NCBI GenBank assembly: GCA_009838625.1
Contig: VXRG01000073.1
Span: 1 to 56,436, forward strand
Origin: Caldilineaceae bacterium SB0664_bin_27
GTDB taxonomy: Bacteria; Chloroflexota; Anaerolineae; Caldilineales; Caldilineaceae
Direction of reading: 5' to 3'
Length of the DNA: 56,436 nt
The position numbers and the translations under genes are program-made. The notes beneath the pieces were generated by a model. The model was not told where the DNA came from. It saw only the letters and a program-made list of their open reading frames with translations, and made no database searches. This document shows, piece by piece, positions 30,785-39,486 of the stretch. Within the stretch, counting starts at the first letter, position 1. The number at the start of each line of letters is the position of its first letter.

Positions 30785-31939
30785 CTACAGTCCTTCTATT
30801 CCCTCCCGCAGCTTGTCTATGTCAGTCTCGTCGTTGAAGAAGTGGGAGGAGACCCTGACCAGATCAGGATCGGGGACGGAGCGGATGAGAATGTTCTCTT
30901 GAGCGAGGCGATCTACCACTGTTGAAGGGGAAATGCCTTCGACGGTGAAGCTGGTCAGCCCTGCATGCGTAGGGGTTTGGACCAGACGGACGGAAGGGAT
31001 GGATGAAAGAGCCGCCCGTGTGTACCGGGTTATCTCCTGTGTACGATCGTACATCCAGTCCAAGCCGAGCTCTTCGAGCCACTGGATGCCGCTCCACATG
31101 CCTGCCATGGCAGGGCGGTAGGTGGTGCCAACCTCGTAGCGCCTGGCCCCTTCAGGCGGCAGGAAAATCCCGGTTTCGTCGTATGCGCCGCCATCGCGCA
31201 GACTGGGATAGCCGACGTAGGTCTGAAGTAGATCACCTAGTCGCTCCTTGTTGACGTAAAGTGCGCCGATGCCTTCGGGCCCGCACAACCACTTCTGGCC
31301 TGGAATCGAATAGAAGTCGACCTTTGACGAAGGCATGTCCAGGCGGATTGCGCCGCCGGATTGGGCTCCATCGACGGCGATCAGTCCACCATGATAATGA
31401 ACCATATCGGCCAGGCGGTCGATGGGCAGTACTGTCCCTGTTTTCCAGGAAACATGGGCGACGGACAGGAGTTTCGTGCGAGGGTTGATGGCTCGTTCGA
31501 ATTTGGCCAGGAGTGTTTCTTCGTCTTCGTCCTTTTCGAGAGACACGACGCGCACTTTGAGATTGAAGCGTCGGGCCGCGGCATAGACGGGCAGAAGCCC
31601 ACCAGGGTGCTCCCAGGAGTTGGTAACGATTTCGTCACCCGGCCGGTACTGAATGCCCCAGGTTGCGATGTTCATGCCGTCGGTAGTGTGATGTGTCAGC
31701 GCAACTTCGTCCGAGTCACATCCTAAAATACGGGCGAATCCGCCTCTCAGAGATGCCGACAAAGACTGACCTGTTTCTCCCATGCCGGTGAGGCGGCCGA
31801 CGGTCAACTGCTGTCTGTTTTCACCCTCGATAGCGGTTGCGGCAGCGCGACTGAGGGGGCCATAGCTACCTGTGTTCAAGTAGACCGAGGCCTGAACGGC
31901 TGGTAACTCATTCCTGACTGCTGTTAGATTTGGTGACAT
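30785..31939 (-). CDS. Class-V aminotransferase / cysteine-desulfurase-like PLP enzyme
   Basis: 384 aa. Fold-type I PLP enzyme of the class-V aminotransferase group: VYLNTGSYGPLS at the N-terminus, THHTTDGMN, Asp190 in IAVDGAQ and PLP lysine Lys216 in PGQKWLCGPEG. Resemblance is to isopenicillin-N-epimerase/EgtE-type proteins rather than to IscS. No active-site cysteine loop of a true desulfurase is apparent. The start at 31939 is preceded by a purine-rich GAGAGAGA site; an upstream ATG at 31954 is also in frame. It stands alone 108 bases downstream of the metallophosphoesterase pair. The substrate cannot be told. Confidence 0.85.
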   Translation of the reverse strand: MSPNLTAVRNELPAVQASVYLNTGSYGPLSRAAATAIEGENRQQLTVGRLTGMGETGQSLSASLRGGFARILGCDSDEVALTHHTTDGMNIATWGIQYRPGDEIVTNSWEHPGGLLPVYAAARRFNLKVRVVSLEKDEDEETLLAKFERAINPRTKLLSVAHVSWKTGTVLPIDRLADMVHYHGGLIAVDGAQSGGAIRLDMPSSKVDFYSIPGQKWLCGPEGIGALYVNKERLGDLLQTYVGYPSLRDGGAYDETGIFLPPEGARRYEVGTTYRPAMAGMWSGIQWLEELGLDWMYDRTQEITRYTRAALSSIPSVRLVQTPTHAGLTSFTVEGISPSTVVDRLAQENILIRSVPDPDLVRVSSHFFNDETDIDKLREGIEGL

Positions 31940-32046
31940 TCTCTCTCTTCTCATCTGTTTGACTGGAAACCGGTACTTTCCACTTCGTCGGGGCTTTGGT
32001 GTGGGTCGGACTCCTCACTCCGGAAATTCCGGGCAGAACCATTCTG

Positions 32047-32967
32047 TCAGCCGCCGAATGCCCACTGACTGGGGCCGTGGGTCTGCAGGTAGAGGTCAAC
32101 GGCAGCTTCGGGATTGCTGCGCAGTTCGTGGGGCTGATTGCGCACCCACTGCTGGTAGTCGCTGGCCCAGGGCTGACCGTCCTTTATTGTTCGCAGATTG
32201 AGTTTGGCGATGGCGCCACTGGATTCCACGAGCCCGCTGGAATGGAAAGTGCGGGCCACTCGTTCGAAATCATACGCCAGCCTCCGAAATTGGGGCTGCC
32301 AGTCCAGGTGGCCGTTCTCCTCTACGAGGTCCAGGAGCAGATAGTGAGCGCGGGGGTCGCCGTTATAGGGCATGCCGACGCTGCCAGGATTCAGTATTCG
32401 CTGCTGACCCATTTCAGGGGCGAGGGATTGCGCAGTTGAATGTGCCACCGTGATTGTGCGGTCCATTGGCTGGTGCGTGTGACCACAGATGAGGATGGGC
32501 TCGTCGTAGACGGCTACCTGGGCAGCGACGGAGCCTTCATCTGCATTGGGAACGATACCAGCAAAAAGGTTGTCGGGGAGGCCGTGGAAGAGTCGCAGGG
32601 GCGGCGCCTCTTCGATCTCAATGAGCAGGTCGTGTGGGAGATTGCGCAGGTAACTGAGGTCCAGAGGACGCAACTGTTGCCAAGTCCAGTGAATGTTGGG
32701 AAAGCGGGTTCTGTTGTCGAAAACCGGTGAACCTTCAGGCGTATTTAGCTGCGCGAGAACCAGGTCATGATTGCCCTGAACAGAAAGCCACTCGCGCTGG
32801 CGCAGAAGGTCGAGTACGTCTAAAGTCCAGGGGCAGCGGTTGATAAGATCGCCCAACAGGAATACAGCGTCGGGACTCTTTTTGTCTATATCAGCAAGGA
32901 CGGATTCAAGGGCTGGCAGGTTGCCATGGATGTCGCCAAGGAATGCGAGGCGCAGAGGACAGTTCAT
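32047..32967 (-). CDS. Calcineurin-like metallophosphoesterase (copy 2)
   Basis: 306 aa. Dinuclear-metal phosphoesterase with all core motifs: GDIHGN (Asp12/His14), GDLINR, GNHD, and GHTHQPMDR, plus LNPGSVGMPYNGD near the C-terminal third. It starts inside the last 4 bases of its upstream paralogue (ATGA overlap), so the two are translationally coupled. The YfcE/DUF-type ‘LNPGS.G.P’ motif is typical of small intracellular phosphodiesterases. The natural substrate is unknown. Confidence 0.88.
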   Translation of the reverse strand: MNCPLRLAFLGDIHGNLPALESVLADIDKKSPDAVFLLGDLINRCPWTLDVLDLLRQREWLSVQGNHDLVLAQLNTPEGSPVFDNRTRFPNIHWTWQQLRPLDLSYLRNLPHDLLIEIEEAPPLRLFHGLPDNLFAGIVPNADEGSVAAQVAVYDEPILICGHTHQPMDRTITVAHSTAQSLAPEMGQQRILNPGSVGMPYNGDPRAHYLLLDLVEENGHLDWQPQFRRLAYDFERVARTFHSSGLVESSGAIAKLNLRTIKDGQPWASDYQQWVRNQPHELRSNPEAAVDLYLQTHGPSQWAFGG

Positions 32968-33968
32968 GTGGCCCGGACCGCCTTTAGCGGGTCGCGTTGG
33001 TCAACGTACTGCTCGCGTCCGGTGGCTTCGCTGTAGGCGATAAAGGAGTGGCGGATGTCTTCGGCATCGGGGTCATGTCCGTTGGACCAGCACCAGCGGA
33101 AGTAGTTGATGATCTCCGGTTCGGCGGTGACCAGCTCCCAGTAGAAAAGCTGGGCGATTACGCCGCCGGCGTCGAGCAGCCCTGAGGTGGAAAAGGCCTC
33201 GAGAACGGGGCAACGGTCGTAAGATACACGGTGGTGTTGTACGCGCCAGCCGCCGGGTTGGTCGCTCTCGGGTACAGATTCCATGAGTGCGAACTGGGCG
33301 GCGGGGTCGCCGTTGAGGGGAAGACCGATGCTGCCGGGATTCATGAGGTGCCAGTGACGACAGGATTCGCCCGCGGGGGCAGAGTCCTGGACGGGGATGG
33401 CGCCACTGAAGAGGGCGCTGCTCTCGTGGGGGTGGGTCATGGGATCATCCGAATCGGGCTTGTAAAGATGCCTGTCGACCTGTACGTGTGTATGGGCAGA
33501 GATGACATTGCGCTCTTTGATCGGGTCGATTTCGGTGATGACTTTCTCGTCCGGCATGTTCTGGTAGAAGCCGACGCGATTGCGGCCGGGCACTCCGTGC
33601 GCCACTCTAATTGGCTGAGAGCCGGGGAACTGCAGTCGCAGCTCGTCGGGCAGGGCGGCCAGGTAGTTGGCCTGCTGGGTTCCGACTCGTTTGACAAGCC
33701 AGTGGAGGCTACCCCAGCGTTCGGAGTCTTCGGCGCCCTGTGGGGCGCGTTCAGTGCCGAAATCGAGCAGATAGAACTCGTGATTGCCACGTACGACGGC
33801 CCAATCTGAGGCACGGACGACGTCAACGACGCCGTTGTTGAAGGGCACGGGGTTGATCAGGTCGCCGTTTAGAACGACGAAGTCGGGCTGAAGCCTTTCC
33901 AACTCGGTCTGAACGGCCTGCAGCGCGGCGAGGTTTCCGTGGATGTCAGCGAGAACGGCAAGTCGCAT
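32964..33968 (-). CDS. Calcineurin-like metallophosphoesterase (copy 1)
   Basis: 334 aa, paralogue of the next gene. Motifs: ADIHGN (Asp8/His10), GDLINP, GNHEF (Glu after His), SAHTHVQ and MNPGSIGLPLNGD. Differences from the second copy are GNHE for GNHD, AHTH for GHTH, and an insert of about 25 residues before the LNPGS-like motif. The pair looks like a tandem duplication with divergence, which suggests two related substrates or a heteromer. The divergent SRAP gene lies 254 bases away. Confidence 0.88.
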   Translation of the reverse strand: MRLAVLADIHGNLAALQAVQTELERLQPDFVVLNGDLINPVPFNNGVVDVVRASDWAVVRGNHEFYLLDFGTERAPQGAEDSERWGSLHWLVKRVGTQQANYLAALPDELRLQFPGSQPIRVAHGVPGRNRVGFYQNMPDEKVITEIDPIKERNVISAHTHVQVDRHLYKPDSDDPMTHPHESSALFSGAIPVQDSAPAGESCRHWHLMNPGSIGLPLNGDPAAQFALMESVPESDQPGGWRVQHHRVSYDRCPVLEAFSTSGLLDAGGVIAQLFYWELVTAEPEIINYFRWCWSNGHDPDAEDIRHSFIAYSEATGREQYVDQRDPLKAVRAT

Positions 33969-34138
33969 GGGCAGAGAATAGATAAGCGTCAGTCTGTCTG
34001 TGGCACACTGCCCGCTATGCTACCCGGTGGATGGAGAACCGTCAAACGGAAGGGGCAGTTGGAACTGCAGTGGTCAGTAGCCTGAGGCGAGAATTAAGGG
34101 TCCAGTATTGAAGTGCGGGGGGCGAAAGGAGGCTTTAG

Positions 34139-34167
34139 TTGACAAAGGGAGGGGCAGTGGCTAAGAT
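34139..34167 (+). promoter_or_regulatory. Promoter of the SRAP gene
   Basis: TTGACA (34139-34144), a 17-base spacer and TAAGAT (34162-34167). The predicted transcript starts near 34174, giving a 49-base leader before the ATG at 34223 and arguing against any start further upstream. Confidence 0.65.
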
Positions 34168-34222
34168 CGACGAATATTTCGGCAGGAAATTATTTGCGCC
34201 TGTACGATCATGGGAGGCAAAG

Positions 34223-34894
34223 ATGTGCGGTCGATTTGTGCTGCGGGCTTCTCCGCAGAATCTGCAGATGTTGTTTGAATTGGATGAGACGCCTCAGACG
34301 GGGCCGAGGTACAATATCGCGCCGACGCAGCCTGTGCTGGCAGTGCGGGTGAATCCGCATGGCGGAATGCGGGAAGCCACCTACCTGAATTGGGGGCTGG
34401 TTCCGTTCTGGGCGAAGGATCCCAAGATCGGCAGCCGGATGATCAACGCCCGTTCGGAGACTGCGGCGGAAAAGCCTTCATTTCGGGCTGCTTACAAGTA
34501 CCGGCGCTGCATTGTGCCAGCGGATGGGTTCTATGAGTGGAAGAAGGTGAAAGGCGGCAAGCAGCCCTATCTGATCGGTCTGGCGTCGGGCGAGGTTTTC
34601 GGGATTGCGGGGCTGTGGGAACACTGGGAGCAGGACGGCTCGGTGATCGAGTCGTGTACGCTGCTGACGACGGATGCAAACGAGTTCATGGGGCCGCTTC
34701 ATCACCGCATGCCGGTAATTCTCGACCGGCAGGATTACGACGAGTGGCTGGATGCGAGCGTGCAGAAGGCGGATACGCTGCTACACCTGATGCGGCCATA
34801 CGAAGGCGAAGATATGGAGGCCGTGGCGGTGAGCAGGACGGTGAACAATCCGCGCAATGACGAGCCGGGCTGCGTGGAGCCAGCAGGGGCTTAG
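34223..34894 (+). CDS. SRAP-domain abasic-site protein (YedK/HMCES family)
   Basis: 223 aa. SRAP proteins bind abasic sites in single-stranded DNA and form a protective thiazolidine crosslink through Cys2. That residue is present (MCGRF), along with RYNIAPTQ, Asn75 in INARSET, Glu105 in FYEW and His160 in HHRMPV. The start at 34223 follows a GGGAGG site and exposes Cys2 after Met removal; a longer reading from 34139 would bury the cysteine and overlaps the promoter. It is a monocistronic gene near dinB (3.2 kb away), so both may serve damage tolerance. Confidence 0.95.
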   Translation: MCGRFVLRASPQNLQMLFELDETPQTGPRYNIAPTQPVLAVRVNPHGGMREATYLNWGLVPFWAKDPKIGSRMINARSETAAEKPSFRAAYKYRRCIVPADGFYEWKKVKGGKQPYLIGLASGEVFGIAGLWEHWEQDGSVIESCTLLTTDANEFMGPLHHRMPVILDRQDYDEWLDASVQKADTLLHLMRPYEGEDMEAVAVSRTVNNPRNDEPGCVEPAGA

Positions 34895-35007
34895 GATCAA
34901 TCCGGTCACATTCAGTAAGGCGAACGGACGCACGCGACCGGCTTACTTCGGGCCTCTCTTTTCTTCTCAGACTGACTCAAACAGTGTCTACGTGGAGACT
35001 GAAATAG

Positions 35008-36189
35008 ATGACAGCGACAGTACAAAGTTCAGATGCGATTGACAGCCTGTCGACGGATGAGTTGAATGGGGCCAAATTTGAGACTCCAGCGGACAAACCG
35101 CGGCAAAGGCTTTTTGTGCCTGGTCCGACGGATGTGCATCCGGCAACGCTGGCTGCACAGAACTTGCCGATGATCGGCCACCGCAGTGACGAACTGGAGT
35201 CGCTGTTTGGCAAATGCAGTGAGCAGCTGCAGGCGCTGTACCATACGGATGCAAGGGTCTTTACGGTCGCGGCTTCCGGTTCCGGACTGCAGGAGGCGGC
35301 TATCCGCAATGGCGTCGGCGGGCGGGTGATCAACTTTGTAAACGGGGCATTCAGCCAACGATGGTATGATGTTTCGGTCGGTTGCTCAAAAGATGCGGTC
35401 GCGGTGGAGGTGCCCTGGTGCACTGCGGTCAAGCCGGCCCGGGTAGAGGAAGCTCTGGAGCTTGCCCTCGCCAGTGGCCCTGTAGACGCGATCACGGTCG
35501 TTCACAATGAAACGAGCACTGGAGTTGCCAGCCCGTTGGAGGAAATCGCAGAGACGGTACACCGCCTCAGCGCGGACACGTTGATCCTGGTCGACGCAGT
35601 GTCGTCATTCAGTGGGGTCAAGCTTCCGTTTGACGAATGGGGGCTGGACCTCTTGCTCACTTCGTCTCAAAAGGCCTTGGCTGTGCCGCCCGGACTGGCC
35701 TTCGCCGCGGTCAGCGACCGCCTGATGGAACGAGCGGCGACTCTTTCCGATCGCGGTTGGTATTTCGATTTTCTGCAGCTCGAAAAGTACCGCTTGCGAA
35801 ATACGACACCAGCCACCCCGGCGATATCGCTTTTGCGGGCGCTCAGTGTGCAGTTGGACCGAATCTTCGACGAAGGAATAGAAGCCCGATACGCCCGCCA
35901 CGCCCACTGCGGGCAGATGAGCCGGTCATGGGCGGTCGACCACGGATTTGGCCTGATGGCTGAGTCGGGCTATGAGTCAGATACTGTGACGACAGTGGAG
36001 AATAGCAGGGGCTTGGATATCAGCGGACTAAATGGCTTCCTGGGGCGGCAGGAGATGCAGATCGCGAACGGGTACGGTCCATATAAGGGGAAGGCCTTCC
36101 GGATCGGACATATGGGTGAAGTATGGCCTTCGGACCTTGAGCGCCTGTTTTCCGCGATAGAGGCGTTTGCGGCCGGGGAACAGGAGTGA
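35008..36189 (+). CDS. Alanine-glyoxylate / serine-pyruvate aminotransferase family protein
   Basis: 393 aa. Fold-type I PLP enzyme of the AGXT/PucG branch: LFVPGPTDVHP near residue 35, PMIGHRSDE, the SGSGLQEA phosphate-binding loop near 90, VDAVSSFSG and the PLP lysine at Lys222 in SSQKALAVPPG. Members move amino groups between alanine, serine, glyoxylate or ureidoglycine. RIGHMGEV near the C-terminus is the typical substrate-arginine segment. The first 30 residues are poorly conserved. No purine-degradation or photorespiration genes are nearby, so the substrate is open. Confidence 0.88.
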   Translation: MTATVQSSDAIDSLSTDELNGAKFETPADKPRQRLFVPGPTDVHPATLAAQNLPMIGHRSDELESLFGKCSEQLQALYHTDARVFTVAASGSGLQEAAIRNGVGGRVINFVNGAFSQRWYDVSVGCSKDAVAVEVPWCTAVKPARVEEALELALASGPVDAITVVHNETSTGVASPLEEIAETVHRLSADTLILVDAVSSFSGVKLPFDEWGLDLLLTSSQKALAVPPGLAFAAVSDRLMERAATLSDRGWYFDFLQLEKYRLRNTTPATPAISLLRALSVQLDRIFDEGIEARYARHAHCGQMSRSWAVDHGFGLMAESGYESDTVTTVENSRGLDISGLNGFLGRQEMQIANGYGPYKGKAFRIGHMGEVWPSDLERLFSAIEAFAAGEQE

Positions 36190-36294
36190 AGGCAGATTCC
36201 CACCTCGGGGCCCACAGGAATTGCGATCGCCCGGCTTCTGATGTAGAGAGAGGCCGTCCGCCGGAAAGGCCAGCAGCACGGTTGACAGGTTGAC

Positions 36295-36960
36295 ATGCTC
36301 TATCTGGTGGCCACGCCCATAGGCAACCTCGGTGATATTTCGCTACGGGCCTTGGAAACGCTGCGCTCTGTTGACTTTATCGCGGCGGAGGACACGCGCA
36401 AGACGGGGCGGCTGCTGAAGCACCACGGCATCGAAACTCCCCAGTTTTCCTACCACGAACACAATGAAAAACAGGCGGTCGAGCGCATCGTCGGCGCGCT
36501 GCGGGGCGGGCTCTCGGTGGCCGTTGTGACGAACGCGGGTACGCCCGGCATCTCAGATCCTGGATTTACGGCAGTGCGCAGGGTGATGAAGGAGGGGCTG
36601 CCCGTCTCCGCGATTCCGGGGCCGACCGGTCTAATCACAGCGCTGGTGCTATCGGGTCTGCCCCTGCACAGTTTCACTTTCCGCGGGTTTGCGCCGCGGA
36701 AGTCGGCGGCGCGGCGGCGATTTCTTATAGTGGACGCTGACTCGCCGCACACGCTGGTGTTCTACGAAAGTCAGCACAGGCTCGGGGCATTTCTGACCGA
36801 TGCACTGCATGTGTACGGCGACCGGCCGGCCGCACTGGCTAACGATTTGACGAAGCTGCACGAAAAAGTGCAGCGAGGTACGGTTGGTTCTCTGCTGGAG
36901 GCGGTCCAGGACAGGAAACTGTTGGGCGAGTTTATCGTCGTGATCGGCGGCTGCCGTTAG
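36295..36960 (+). CDS. rsmI: 16S rRNA (cytidine1402-2'-O)-methyltransferase
   Basis: 221 aa, a shorter form than the usual 280. Tetrapyrrole-methylase fold with [15 protein letters not shown] at the start, [19 protein letters not shown], and [12 protein letters not shown]. It 2'-O-methylates C1402 in the decoding centre of 16S rRNA. Two normally conserved spots differ: Asn80 in [11 protein letters not shown] (family: Asp), and NDLTKLHE instead of RELTKLHE near residue 185. The C-terminal helical extension found in many homologues is missing. The changes may affect activity or mark a lineage-specific form. Confidence 0.88.
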   Translation: MLYLVATPIGNLGDISLRALETLRSVDFIAAEDTRKTGRLLKHHGIETPQFSYHEHNEKQAVERIVGALRGGLSVAVVTNAGTPGISDPGFTAVRRVMKEGLPVSAIPGPTGLITALVLSGLPLHSFTFRGFAPRKSAARRRFLIVDADSPHTLVFYESQHRLGAFLTDALHVYGDRPAALANDLTKLHEKVQRGTVGSLLEAVQDRKLLGEFIVVIGGCR

Positions 36961-36966
36961 TGAGAG

Positions 36967-37929
36967 TCATGCGGGGGGGACATCGGCGGCGGCGGAGCGA
37001 CGCATTTTTCGTTCCAAGATTGGCGCCGAGGTAACGACCGCGACGCCGCACAGGATTGCGACTCCACCGAGCAGTTGCTGGGGTGTGGGGAAGACGTCGA
37101 ATAGCAGTTGGGACCAGAGTACGGCCGCGACCGGGCTGGCGGCTAGAGCGATGGCGAAGATACTCATGTCGAGTTTCCGCAGCGTCCAGTAGTAAAGGAA
37201 GCGGCTGACGACTACGTCGACCGTGCCGACCAGGACGAGAATTGGGAACGCCTGGGCGGAGGGAAGCGCGAAGTTTCCGCGTGCGATGTTGAAGAGAGCC
37301 AGGAAGGCCGCGGTCAGGAGTAGGCGGTAGAAGAAGAAGTTGAGCAAGTCCACTTCGCCCATGTTGCGTTTGGTGAGGGCGGCATGCAGGGCGTAAATGA
37401 AGGTCGATACGAGAATCATCATCGCGCCGAGTCCCAGGTAGTCGCCCGGTTGGAAGGAGATGACGGCCAGCCCGATAACGGCTATTGCCGAACCGACGCC
37501 TTGCACGGGGGTGAAGCGTTCGCCCAACCAGAGAAGGCCGAAGCCGAGGCTGAAGAGCACAGTCATTTTGCCAACCATCGCGGCGACACCAGGGTCGATG
37601 AAAGCCATTGCCTCATAGTTAAGTCTTGTGCTGACGGCTACGCACATGCCGATAGCCAGAAAGGTGGGCCACATGCGGCGGAGGGGAGCCAGGCGCAGTT
37701 TGCGAGTTACGAGGCCAATCAGGCCGACCTCCACCAGGGCGACAGCGATAATGTAGAAGGCCCCCAGGGCGGGCTCGATGTAGGGAAAGACGAGGCGGGC
37801 GAACACATAGTGGAGACTGTCAATCATCAACAGGCTAATGATAAGCGCGGTACCGCGTGCATTGCCGGAACTGTCCCCGCCCTGTGGTGAACTCGGGGTG
37901 AAAGGACTACTGCGCGGCATGTCCCTCAT
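36967..37929 (-). CDS. EamA-family (DMT) transporter
   Basis: 320 aa from the ATG at 37929, which has an AAAGG site 8 bases upstream; the frame continues upstream to 37986. About ten membrane helices in two EamA repeats (LGAFYIIAVALVEVGLIGL, MTVLFSLGFGLLWLGERFTP in the first; AASPVAAVLWSQLLFDVFPTP in the second). EamA carriers export amino acids or other small metabolites, but the substrate is not predictable here. It is convergent with rsmI, with 6 bases between stops. Confidence 0.85.
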   Translation of the reverse strand: MRDMPRSSPFTPSSPQGGDSSGNARGTALIISLLMIDSLHYVFARLVFPYIEPALGAFYIIAVALVEVGLIGLVTRKLRLAPLRRMWPTFLAIGMCVAVSTRLNYEAMAFIDPGVAAMVGKMTVLFSLGFGLLWLGERFTPVQGVGSAIAVIGLAVISFQPGDYLGLGAMMILVSTFIYALHAALTKRNMGEVDLLNFFFYRLLLTAAFLALFNIARGNFALPSAQAFPILVLVGTVDVVVSRFLYYWTLRKLDMSIFAIALAASPVAAVLWSQLLFDVFPTPQQLLGGVAILCGVAVVTSAPILERKMRRSAAADVPPA

Positions 37930-38138
37930 GTGAACGACCTTTGCAACGGGAGCAACGGACCAGGAAGGAAACCGTCGCTGGCCCAAGAAGGGGTTTTGTG
38001 AAGTGGGTACAGTTCCTGCTCTCCACGCACATCATATCCGGCCTGTGCGAAAGCTGCCAATAGGGGCAAGGTTGGTTGTGCTAGAATACGGTCGGATTGA
38101 GTCTCAGGCGGTGTTGGAGGTAGTCGAAGGGCACAGGA

Positions 38139-39320
38139 ATGGTACGCAAGATTCTCCATTTCGATCTCGACGCCTTTTACTGCGCGGTTGAAGAGTTACG
38201 GCATCCGGAGTTGAAGGGGACACCGTTTGCTGTAGGAGGGCGGCCCGAGAGCCGCGGCGTTGTTTCCTCCTGTTCCTACGCGGCGCGACGCTTCGGAATC
38301 CGCTCGGCGATGGGCATGGCGCAGGCTGTGCGGCTGTGTCCGGATCTGCGCGTGCTGCCGCCGGATATGCGGGAGTATGGTCAGATTTCGGGGCAGGTGA
38401 TGGAGATTCTGCACTGCTTGACTCCGCTCGTGGAGCAGTTGTCGATCGATGAAGCGTTTCTTGAGGTGACGGAGCGGCCTGAATACGCTTCAGAACTGGC
38501 GAGGATGGTGCAGTCGCAGGTGCAGGAGAAACTGGGACTTCCTTCTTCGCTAGGCGTTGCGACGAATAAGCTGGTGGCCAAGATAGCAACGGATGTTGGA
38601 AAGGCAGCGGTCCGGACAGGGGACTATCCCAGGGCTGTCCAGGTTGTTCCTCCAGGAAGGGAGGCTGAATTTCTGGCACCGTTGCCGGTGGACGCGCTGT
38701 GGGGGGTTGGTCCGAGGACACGAGAGCGGCTGGCTGCAAAAGGCATCCACAAGGTGAGCGATTTTCTGGCGGCATCCGCAGAGGAGCTGTCTCAGCAGTT
38801 CGGAAAGTTGGGACAGGACCTGCGTCGCCAGGCGCAAGGAATTGACCAGCGACCTATTGTCACCGAGCGGGAGGCCAAGTCGATAAGCCAGGAGACGACT
38901 TTCGCGCAGGATGTGGTTGATACGGAGACGCTGCGCCGGGTATTGCGCCAGCAGGCAGCACAGGTCGGCGGACGGCTGCGGCGCGGAGGACTGGCAGCGC
39001 GCACAGTCAATTTGAAGTTGCGTTGGACTGACTTCACCACACAAACACGCCAGACTACGCCTTCACAACCGGTGGACGATGAAGAGGAGATCTACCGAAT
39101 CGCCCTTGATCTGTTGGCGTCGAATCGGCCTGAGGGGGCGGCTGTCCGCCTAGTTGGGGTTGGATGCAGCGGGCTGATTCCGGCGGTAAAGCAGATGAGC
39201 ATTTTTGATATGGCGGCGGACCACGAGACACTGGCCAAAGAGGACCAGTTGAACGAGGCGGTGAAGGCGCTGCGAAAGAGGTTCGGCGAGGACGCGATCC
39301 GGCGGGGCAGCGACTTGTGA
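38139..39320 (+). CDS. dinB: DNA polymerase IV (Y-family translesion polymerase)
   Basis: 393 aa. Error-prone lesion-bypass polymerase. Catalytic carboxylates are at Asp9/Asp11 (HFDLDAFY) and Asp104/Glu105 (LSIDEAF). YAARRFGIRSAMGM, the SLGVATNKLVAKIA segment and the helix-hairpin region GVGPRTRERLAAKGI are typical. A clamp-binding peptide (KQMSIFDM) lies near residue 348, followed by another 45 residues. No LexA box was recognised upstream. It probably works with the SRAP protein in tolerance of damaged DNA. Confidence 0.95.
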   Translation: MVRKILHFDLDAFYCAVEELRHPELKGTPFAVGGRPESRGVVSSCSYAARRFGIRSAMGMAQAVRLCPDLRVLPPDMREYGQISGQVMEILHCLTPLVEQLSIDEAFLEVTERPEYASELARMVQSQVQEKLGLPSSLGVATNKLVAKIATDVGKAAVRTGDYPRAVQVVPPGREAEFLAPLPVDALWGVGPRTRERLAAKGIHKVSDFLAASAEELSQQFGKLGQDLRRQAQGIDQRPIVTEREAKSISQETTFAQDVVDTETLRRVLRQQAAQVGGRLRRGGLAARTVNLKLRWTDFTTQTRQTTPSQPVDDEEEIYRIALDLLASNRPEGAAVRLVGVGCSGLIPAVKQMSIFDMAADHETLAKEDQLNEAVKALRKRFGEDAIRRGSDL

Positions 39321-39486
39321 CTCCGGTAAGTGACCAGCCTGAAGGAATGGAAGCATAGTTGACCCTTAGAGCCACTACTGTCGTTGGCGGAATACTGTCC
39401 GGATGCCAGGTCAGCTGCGGCGCGTGTTGCGAGCAGGGTACTTCGCTGACTCTTCAGATGAGCTGCATTAGAGGGGGTTGAGACAA

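Noticed and set aside
38104..38775. Minus-strand open frame opposite dinB
   Set aside because: Composition is Pro/Ser/Arg-rich shadow coding of a GC-rich gene; dinB has all polymerase motifs.
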